Source of the DNA: Variovorax sp. S12S4
Lineage (GTDB): Bacteria; Pseudomonadota; Gammaproteobacteria; Burkholderiales; Burkholderiaceae_C
Length of the DNA stretch: 64,000 bases
NCBI RefSeq assembly: GCF_023195515.1
Contig: NZ_JALPKR020000002.1
Coordinates: 4,689,001 to 4,753,000 of the forward strand
Reading direction: 5' to 3'
A model generated the notes under the pieces. That model searched no databases. It worked only from the letters and a program-made list of their open reading frames with translations, and was not told the DNA's origin. A program made the position numbers and the translations under genes. Each line of letters starts with the position of its first letter. Within the stretch, counting starts at the first letter, position 1. Below, piece after piece: positions 55,583-61,946 of the stretch.

Positions 55583-56566
55583 ATGCAGCAGGCCCCGATT
55601 TCACGCCGCCGATTCACCCTTGCCGCCGCAGCGGCCGCAACCATCCCGATGCCGACGCTGGCCCAAAGCGCCTGGCCCAACAAGCCGATCCGCATCATCG
55701 TGCCGTACACGCCGGGCGGGTTTACGGACCAGATGGCACGGCTGGTGCAGGTGGGCCTGCAGGCGCGGCTCGGCCAGCCGGTGCTCGTCGACAACAAGCC
55801 CGGTGCCAACAGCCTGATCGGCGTCGATGCCATTGCCAAGGCCGCGCCCGACGGCACCACCTTCGGCGTTGTCATTGCGGCCTATGCGGCCAACACCACG
55901 CTGTACCCCAAGCTGCCGTATGACCCGAAGAAGGACCTGAGCGGCGTTTCGTTGATGGGCGTGTCGCCGTTGCTGGCGGCGGTCAACGTCGATGCACCTT
56001 TCAAGACCGCGCGCGAACTCATCGACTACGCGCGTGCCAACCCGGGCAAGGTGAGCTTCGGTTCATCGGGCAACGGCTCGGCCGCGCACCTGACGACCGA
56101 GCTGTGGAAGTCGCTCACGCAGACCTACATGATCCACATCCCGTACCGCGGCGCGGTGCCGGCACTCACGGATTTGATGGGCGGCCAGATCCAGCTGTTC
56201 TTCGATGCGCCCACGGGCCTCATCAACCAGGCGAAGGCGGGCAAGGTGCGGCTCATCGGCGTGGCCGGAGACAAGCGCCTGGCCGCCGCTCCCGACGTGC
56301 CCACCTTCATCGAGCAGGGCTTTGCAGGCTTCACCGGCAGCACCTGGGCCGGCATGCTGGCGCCCGCGGGCACGCCGCGCGACATCATCAAGCGCATGTC
56401 GGAAGAGGTGGCGCGCGTGATCAAGAGCGACGAGACGCGCGCCAAGCTCGATGCCATGGGCACGATTCCGGCGGGCAGCACGCCCGAAGAATTCGACGCC
56501 TTCATCACGGCTGAAACCACCAAATGGGCGAAGGTGATCCGCACCGCCGGCGTGAAGGCGGAATAG
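55583..56566 (+). CDS. Bug-type tripartite tricarboxylate transporter receptor protein
   Basis: 327 residues. The signal SRRRFTLAAAAAATIPM has twin arginines and is cleaved near TLAQSA. IRIIVPYTPGGFTDQMARL is the ligand loop, FGSSGNGSAAHL and IPYRGAVPALTDLMGGQ are typical. No transporter membrane genes beside it. Longer in-frame start at 55523 lacks a signal. Converges on the T6SS cassette, with only 24 bases between stops. Confidence 0.9.
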   Translation: MQQAPISRRRFTLAAAAAATIPMPTLAQSAWPNKPIRIIVPYTPGGFTDQMARLVQVGLQARLGQPVLVDNKPGANSLIGVDAIAKAAPDGTTFGVVIAAYAANTTLYPKLPYDPKKDLSGVSLMGVSPLLAAVNVDAPFKTARELIDYARANPGKVSFGSSGNGSAAHLTTELWKSLTQTYMIHIPYRGAVPALTDLMGGQIQLFFDAPTGLINQAKAGKVRLIGVAGDKRLAAAPDVPTFIEQGFAGFTGSTWAGMLAPAGTPRDIIKRMSEEVARVIKSDETRAKLDAMGTIPAGSTPEEFDAFITAETTKWAKVIRTAGVKAE

Positions 56567-56590
56567 CGGAACAGGTGAGCGAAGAAAGCC

Positions 56591-56977
56591 TCAGGCCGCC
56601 AGCACCAGCACCTTGAACTGGCTCGGCACGATCCGCATGCCCACGATGTTGCAGCGGTTCTGCACCGACAGGCTGGTCATGCGCGTGCAGGGCGTGCCCT
56701 TGAGCAGCACGGTGAACGCACCCGTGATGTGGCGCGAAGGCCCCATCACGGTCTGCGACACAACGCCCATCAGCACGCCCGCGTTGTCGCCGTTGGTGAT
56801 GGGCGTGGTGGTGGCCAGGTTGTGGGCCGGCGTGCCGCCGTAGAGGATGTTCCAGGCATTGGGAATGGCCGTAGGCCCGAGCGCGAAGTTCGGGTAAGGG
56901 ATGGGCAGCGCCGGCGGCGTCTTGCAGACATCTGGAAATGCGAGGTCCATTCCCATCATCTGTGCGTTGGCAAACAT
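56591..56977 (-). CDS. DUF4150 PAAR-like protein, short form without toxin
   Basis: 128 residues, essentially one DUF4150 domain: MDLAFPDVCKTPPALPIPYPN, ATTTPITNGDNAGV and the late CNIVGMRIVPSQ. Such PAAR-like proteins cap the VgrG spike in type VI secretion and often carry a C-terminal toxin; here nothing follows the domain. ATG 56977 after AAGGAG. Last gene of the minus-strand cassette. Confidence 0.88.
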   Translation of the reverse strand: MFANAQMMGMDLAFPDVCKTPPALPIPYPNFALGPTAIPNAWNILYGGTPAHNLATTTPITNGDNAGVLMGVVSQTVMGPSRHITGAFTVLLKGTPCTRMTSLSVQNRCNIVGMRIVPSQFKVLVLAA

Positions 56978-56994
56978 GCGTAAGGCTCCTTCAA

Positions 56995-57741
56995 TCAACC
57001 CATGTGGATCTGCTCGGCATCGACCTTGACCAGCCCTTTGCTGGTCAGCAGCGTGTTCTTCGAATGCAGGCGCAAGGTCTGCTCTGCCTGAATGTCGATC
57101 TGGCCGGCACGCACCTGTTCCATCTCCTCGGTCAGGCGGAAGCTCGAGCGGGTGAGCAGGTTGAGGCGATCCAACACCACCTCGCAGGTGCGCCCGACGA
57201 AGCGCGACACCAGCACGCTGAAGCGGATGCGGGCGCCCTGGTAGTCCATCTCCCCGATCTCGCAATGGGCCCGCCGGGCCTGCGCGCGCCACTCGGGCGA
57301 CTGCATGGCGATCGAGGTGTCCGACTCCAGCGCCATCGGGCCGGCGCTGCGCGCGCGAATGCCACCTGAGCGCGAGACCAGCGTCAGGTCGCCGTCGACG
57401 GCCAGCGTCGCCTGCCGCGGGTCGGCCTGGACGACCACCGCGATGACGAAGCTGTCGCCCTGGCGGGTCGAGGTGATCAGCACCGTATCGCCCGGCGCCG
57501 GCAGCAGCAGGCAGCTGGCGACGCGCCGGCAGCGCAGCGACCCCTGGCCGTCGTCGAGGTCGACCTCGAACCAGGCATCGCCATCGCTGGAGATCACCGT
57601 GGCGGTTCGCGTGCCGGAGTCCGCGCGGGCCGCATGCGAAGCGCGCTGCATCAGCGGATCCAGCACGCCTTGCGTTGCATGGCGTGCAGTGGCAATCGTG
57701 TCGCCGGCGGTGGTCCGGGTGGTGTTGCGGGTGGAGGTCAT
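56995..57741 (-). CDS. DUF3540 protein of T6SS cassette
   Basis: 248 residues. N-terminal polar 45 residues, then a beta-rich part (TATVISSDGDAWFEVDLDDG; PAPGDTVLITSTRQGDSFVI) resembling an OB/gp5-like unit, then a repetitive stretch ending LRLHSKNTLLTSKGLVKVDAEQIHMG that looks like the VgrG needle type. DUF3540 occurs in T6SS clusters with DUF2169 and DUF4150; exact role unknown. Overlaps the pentapeptide gene by ATGA (57738-57741) and precedes DUF4150 by 17 bases. Confidence 0.82.
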   Translation of the reverse strand: MTSTRNTTRTTAGDTIATARHATQGVLDPLMQRASHAARADSGTRTATVISSDGDAWFEVDLDDGQGSLRCRRVASCLLLPAPGDTVLITSTRQGDSFVIAVVVQADPRQATLAVDGDLTLVSRSGGIRARSAGPMALESDTSIAMQSPEWRAQARRAHCEIGEMDYQGARIRFSVLVSRFVGRTCEVVLDRLNLLTRSSFRLTEEMEQVRAGQIDIQAEQTLRLHSKNTLLTSKGLVKVDAEQIHMG

Positions 57742-58850
57742 GGGCTTTCTTTCTTGGGGCGGCGGCCATGGATGTCGCGGTCCAGGCGAGATGGGCGCTC
57801 GGGTTGCTGCAGCGCCACCTTCTCGGCTTCGTACAGCGCAGGGTCCCGGTCCAGCGTACCCAGGCGGGTACTGAACCTGGCGCCGTCCAGGTCGGCGCGA
57901 TGAAACACGGTGCGCAGGAAAGCGGCATCGCGGAAGTCGGCCTGCACCAGCGAGGCGTAGGAAAAATCGGCGTAGTCCAGGCGGCTGCCGGTGAATGCGG
58001 TCTGCCCGCAGTGCGCGCGATGGAACACGCCTTGCTCGAGCTGCGCCTGCGAGAAGTCTGCGCCGTCGAGATGGGCGTCGACCCAGATGCTCTGCTGGAA
58101 ATGGCCGCGCCGCGCATCGACGCCGCGCAGGTCGGCCTCGGGAAACAGGCACTGCATGGCCTGCGCCCCTGCCAGCACCGCATTGCGCAGGTCGGCCCCC
58201 TTGAAGTTGCACTGCGTGAGGCGCGCATCGCGGAATTGGCACGCCGTCAGCACCGCATCGATGAACTGGCAGAGGTGGAACTGCTGCCCGGAGAAGTCCT
58301 GCTCCGAAAGATCCGCCTCGCTGAAAATCGCGTTCGTGAAGCTGGCTTCGGCGTAGCGCGTGCCCGCCAGCGCTGCGCGAAAGAAGATGGTTGACGAGAA
58401 GGCCACCGCATTGAAGGACGCGCCCGTCAAGTCGCACTCGGAGAACACGGCTTTGTCGAGGCTGGCACGGTCCAGGCAGGCGTTGCGCAGCTCGCTTTGA
58501 TGGAAGTTCGCCTGGTCCATGAAGGCCTCTTCCAGCCGAATGCCCCACAGCTTGCAGCCGCTGAACACCGAATGCGGCATGGAGGCCGCATCCAGCACCG
58601 CATCCTGCAGGCTACACTCGTGGAAGGCGGCGCGCGTCAGCTCCGCCGCCGGCAACTGCGCCTGGTCGAAGCGGCATTTCTCGAAGAGGGATTCGCCCAG
58701 GCGCGCGGCATCGGCCTGAACGCCCCGGAAGCTGCAGCCGCTGAACACGCCGCCGCGCAGGTCGATGCCTCTCAGGTCCATGTTGCTGAAGTCCTTCTCG
58801 CGGACCGGCTCGCCATTGCGGACCTGGGCTGCCAGTGTCTCGGCGTTCAC
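57738..58850 (-). CDS. Pentapeptide-repeat protein of T6SS cassette
   Basis: 370 residues, nearly all A(D/N)LXX/F-type pentapeptides from about residue 20 to 340 (MDLRGIDLRGGVFSGCSFRG at the start; LDYADFSYASLVQADFRDAA near the end), which fold into a square right-handed beta-helix. GTG at 58850 overlaps the previous stop as GTGA. No catalytic or membrane part is seen. A charged tail (ERPSRLDRDIHGRRPKKESP) follows. It is a smaller partner of the repeat half of the preceding gene. Confidence 0.88.
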   Translation of the reverse strand: MNAETLAAQVRNGEPVREKDFSNMDLRGIDLRGGVFSGCSFRGVQADAARLGESLFEKCRFDQAQLPAAELTRAAFHECSLQDAVLDAASMPHSVFSGCKLWGIRLEEAFMDQANFHQSELRNACLDRASLDKAVFSECDLTGASFNAVAFSSTIFFRAALAGTRYAEASFTNAIFSEADLSEQDFSGQQFHLCQFIDAVLTACQFRDARLTQCNFKGADLRNAVLAGAQAMQCLFPEADLRGVDARRGHFQQSIWVDAHLDGADFSQAQLEQGVFHRAHCGQTAFTGSRLDYADFSYASLVQADFRDAAFLRTVFHRADLDGARFSTRLGTLDRDPALYEAEKVALQQPERPSRLDRDIHGRRPKKESP

Positions 58851-61492
58851 GCGCCGCTCGCCTCGGGGCGCCGGGGCAGTGTCTTCATCTGGTCGATGTG
58901 GGCACCCAGGGTAATCGTGCCTGGGGTGATGAGGATCTGGGAGACATCGGCACGGAACAGGTTGGCCTCGCCCAGGTCGGCATCGGCCAGGCAGGCCTTC
59001 TGAAGGTTGGCATTCATGAGATTGGCGAGCCGCAGGGAGGCACGCGTGAAATCGGCGCGGATGAAGAGGCTGTCGGGCGCCGCCGCCGCGCGCAGGTCCG
59101 CGCCCTTGAGCGACGCGGAAGAGAAATCGCAGGTATCGAGCGTAGCCCGCCTGAAGTTCGCGCCATCGAGAGGCAACTCGCGCAGGGTGCAATGCACCAG
59201 CGTCGCATCCTCGAAGTCGGCCTCGCGAAGATCCGTGGTGCCGACGAAGCTGGTGGTCTTGAGCAAGGCATGCCGAAACCGGATGCCCTTGTGCAGCGGC
59301 GTGTGGGCCCAGCTGCAGGCTTCGACGGTGGCGCCGGAAAAATCCACCGACTCGAATTCGGCCTGCACGAACAGCACCTTTTCCAGGCGTGCCTCGCCGA
59401 AGTCGCAGCGCGTCAGCCGGCAGTGTTCGGCCATGCTCATGTAGCGGAGGTCGGCGCGCCGAAGGCTGCAGTCCGCGAGTTCGATCCCCTGCAGCAACAG
59501 ATGGCTCCACCTCGCTTCGTCGAGACAGCAGCCGTCGAGGCGCAGCTTTTCCATCTGCGTGCGCTCGAAGCGGGCCTGCGCGAAGTTTGTGTTTTCGCAG
59601 CGCGCGAGGCTGAGGTTTGCACGCTCCAGGTTGCAGCCCGTCAGCGAGGCCTGGCGCAGGTCGGCGCGCACCAGCACCGATTGGCTCAAGTCGGCGCCAT
59701 CCAGGCGGGTGCCCTGGAGGAGGGCGCCTTCGAGCAAGGTCTGGTGCATGCGGGCGCCCCGCAGATCGAGGCCCGACAGGTCGCAGCCTGTCAGATCCAT
59801 GGCGGACAGGTCGCGGTCCGCGGCCATGGCGGCGAGCACGCGTTCGCGGGCCTGCGCATTCTGTTCGGTAGCCATCGGATCGGCAGCGGCCTGGTGGTGG
59901 GCCGCCATGCGGTACAGCGTCAGCATGTCCTGCCGGCCCCGCTGCCCGAGGGCCTGCAGCTCGGCGTGCTCGGCGGCGCTCATGGCCGGGGTGCCCGTGG
60001 CCGCGGCGATGCCGGCCAGGCCCTCGACGATCGTCTCAGCCTCGAATTTCGGCGGGCCCTTGAGCTGCGCGTTCCGGCTTTCCTCGGTGATCCGGCTGCT
60101 GTCGAAGCCCGCCTTGCGCGATTCGGATGCGTTGTCCCGGGCCGCCTTCGCGACCTCTTGCCTGGCTTCCTCCAGCTTGCGTTCCTGTTCGCGCTGGTAG
60201 GCGCGTGTCTTGTCGATGAACTCGGGCAGTTCGGCCAGCGTGGGCATCTTGTCGAAAGGCTTCGGCAGGGGGCGTTCCCGGAAGTGGCGCGCCTTGTGGC
60301 CGGCCTCCAGTCCGCGCGCCGTCAGTTCGGCGCGCAGGCGCTCGCCCTTGTCCTTGATGTTCCTTGCCAGGATCGATTCGCGCGCGTCGATCTGGTCCAG
60401 CCAGGGGCCAATGGCCGAGGCCGGCAGCAGTTCCTCGTCGAGCAGCGCATGGATCGCGCCTTTCTCCAGGTTGCAGCGATTCTCGAAGACCTTCTCGTAG
60501 TGGGAGAGGGGGCGCGGCGGGCTGTCTGCCGCCTCCATCGCCGGCATGACATGCGTGATATCCGCGGCATCGTCCTCGGCGATGAGCGTCTCGCCGTGAA
60601 AGATCAGCATGACCTGCGCCATGTGCGGGAAGAACCAGGCGGTGGTCAGCCGCAGCTGCACCTCTTCCAGCGCAAGGGGCCGCGCAGACTTTCTCGCCAC
60701 GAAGCCGCGTGCGCGCAGATCCGGAAGCCTTCCGCGCAGCACCGCATGCTCTGGGTGCATGTTCCAGATCTCGTAGGGCGCGGCTGCGGGAATGGACAGT
60801 TCGTCGTTCCAGCGCTGTTCCGGAGCCGCGGCGTTGAAGAACTGCCAGTCCATGTCGCGCGCAAAGCCGGGGTAAAGCGTCTCGCGCCACTGGTCGCCGT
60901 AGTCCGTTCCCAGCAGCTTCAGGCGCTCGGGCAGATCGACGTCCATCGCGCCCGGGCAGGCCGGGGCCGGCCTGCGGTCGGGGCGGTCCACGCCGTCGCC
61001 CGGGCGTTCGACGTTGGGAAGCCGCTGCACCAGCAGGCCATTGATCATCTCGGGTGCGTACCCGATTCCCGCGGGGTTGGCGGCAAAGCCGGGGCCACCG
61101 AACGCGTGCCGCCAGTCCAGGCGCATGGTGTCGAAAGACTGCGGCTCGGTGGCGCGGCCATCCAGCCAGTAGCGGTCGCCCGAAACGAGGAACTGGCGTC
61201 GCAAGGTGCCGACGCGCAGGTCGACCGCGCAGCGCGTCTTGTCCTGCTGGTGGCAGGTGTAGGCCTGGCCGCTCACCAGGAATTCGGGCCGCAGCTTGGG
61301 AATGCCGAGATCGATTGCGGACTGGTTTCCCAGTTCGGCAGAGACGGTTTTCCAGAGCTCCGTCTCCGGCAGCAGCACGCCTCCTTCGCCGAGGGTGTGC
61401 ATGCCGATCACGGTGAGTGCGAGACGCTGGCTTTGCGCGCGCAGGAAGGGTCGCGTCAGGATGCTCAGGCGCAGGGGTTTGATGGTTTTCAC
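58847..61492 (-). CDS. DUF2169-pentapeptide fusion protein of T6SS cassette
   Basis: 881 residues. Residues about 1-310 are a DUF2169 domain (LRLSILTRPFLRAQSQRLAL; MRLDWRHAFGGPGFAANPAG; FFNAAAPEQRWNDELSI). About 310-545 is a charged helical linker (EKVFENRCNLEKGAIHALLD; YQREQERKLEEARQEVAKAA). About 545-850 is a pentapeptide beta-helix (MDLTGCDLSGLDLRGARMHQ onward). DUF2169 proteins act as adaptors loading effectors onto VgrG in some T6SS, e.g. in Agrobacterium. Fusing an adaptor to a 300-residue helix suggests a tip extension or cargo carrier, which is inference. Confidence 0.88.
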   Translation of the reverse strand: MKTIKPLRLSILTRPFLRAQSQRLALTVIGMHTLGEGGVLLPETELWKTVSAELGNQSAIDLGIPKLRPEFLVSGQAYTCHQQDKTRCAVDLRVGTLRRQFLVSGDRYWLDGRATEPQSFDTMRLDWRHAFGGPGFAANPAGIGYAPEMINGLLVQRLPNVERPGDGVDRPDRRPAPACPGAMDVDLPERLKLLGTDYGDQWRETLYPGFARDMDWQFFNAAAPEQRWNDELSIPAAAPYEIWNMHPEHAVLRGRLPDLRARGFVARKSARPLALEEVQLRLTTAWFFPHMAQVMLIFHGETLIAEDDAADITHVMPAMEAADSPPRPLSHYEKVFENRCNLEKGAIHALLDEELLPASAIGPWLDQIDARESILARNIKDKGERLRAELTARGLEAGHKARHFRERPLPKPFDKMPTLAELPEFIDKTRAYQREQERKLEEARQEVAKAARDNASESRKAGFDSSRITEESRNAQLKGPPKFEAETIVEGLAGIAAATGTPAMSAAEHAELQALGQRGRQDMLTLYRMAAHHQAAADPMATEQNAQARERVLAAMAADRDLSAMDLTGCDLSGLDLRGARMHQTLLEGALLQGTRLDGADLSQSVLVRADLRQASLTGCNLERANLSLARCENTNFAQARFERTQMEKLRLDGCCLDEARWSHLLLQGIELADCSLRRADLRYMSMAEHCRLTRCDFGEARLEKVLFVQAEFESVDFSGATVEACSWAHTPLHKGIRFRHALLKTTSFVGTTDLREADFEDATLVHCTLRELPLDGANFRRATLDTCDFSSASLKGADLRAAAAPDSLFIRADFTRASLRLANLMNANLQKACLADADLGEANLFRADVSQILITPGTITLGAHIDQMKTLPRRPEASGA

Positions 61493-61499
61493 GGCGGCA

Positions 61500-61943
61500 T
61501 CAGCGCCTTGCGCCGCGGATCACCAGCGGGGTGTGCCTGCGGTCGATGGCCAGTCGCGAAGGGTCTTGCGGGTCCTGCAGTAGATGAATGTCGGGCCGGC
61601 CCGCGGAAAAATGGGCCAGCAGGTCCTCGTCGATGAGCGTGCGCAAGGTGGTCTGCTGCTGGATGCCGGCGGCATCGACGTAGGCAACGCCCAGCTGCAC
61701 GGCCGTCATGCGCTGCCCGATGGGGCCGCGCCGGGAGTAGCCGCTGGGCGAGCGCACCAGGGAAACCGCGACGCCCTGCAGCGGACGCCCGCTGGTCTGC
61801 AACTGCTGCCACAGCCGGCCTTCCTCGGCATAGGCGCGATGGCTCATCAGCGCCACCGCGAGCACGATTGCGGCGAGCGCAATCACGCCCAGGCTGACGA
61901 TGCCGAACACCCCCCACAGCACGATATCGAGCACGTTTTCCAC
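61500..61943 (-). CDS. Membrane-anchored small protein between vgrG and DUF2169
   Basis: 147 residues: one long hydrophobic segment at about 6-33 and a soluble part (QTSGRPLQGVAVSLVRSPSG; MTAVQLGVAYVDAAGIQQQT; LDEDLLAHFSAGRPDIHLL-like) with a beta-strand pattern. Not recognised. It sits 3 bases after vgrG and 7 before the DUF2169 gene, where many cassettes keep an immunity protein or an adaptor; a DUF3592-like fold is possible. Its membrane topology would suit immunity to a periplasmic toxin, but no toxin is seen. Confidence 0.7.
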   Translation of the reverse strand: MENVLDIVLWGVFGIVSLGVIALAAIVLAVALMSHRAYAEEGRLWQQLQTSGRPLQGVAVSLVRSPSGYSRRGPIGQRMTAVQLGVAYVDAAGIQQQTTLRTLIDEDLLAHFSAGRPDIHLLQDPQDPSRLAIDRRHTPLVIRGARR

Positions 61944-61946
61944 GCT

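Noticed and set aside
58835-61636. 933-codon plus-strand open frame over the DUF2169-pentapeptide gene
   Set aside because: Repeated Leu/Arg/Gln-rich antisense of pentapeptide DNA; the minus-strand reading has clear domains and overlaps.
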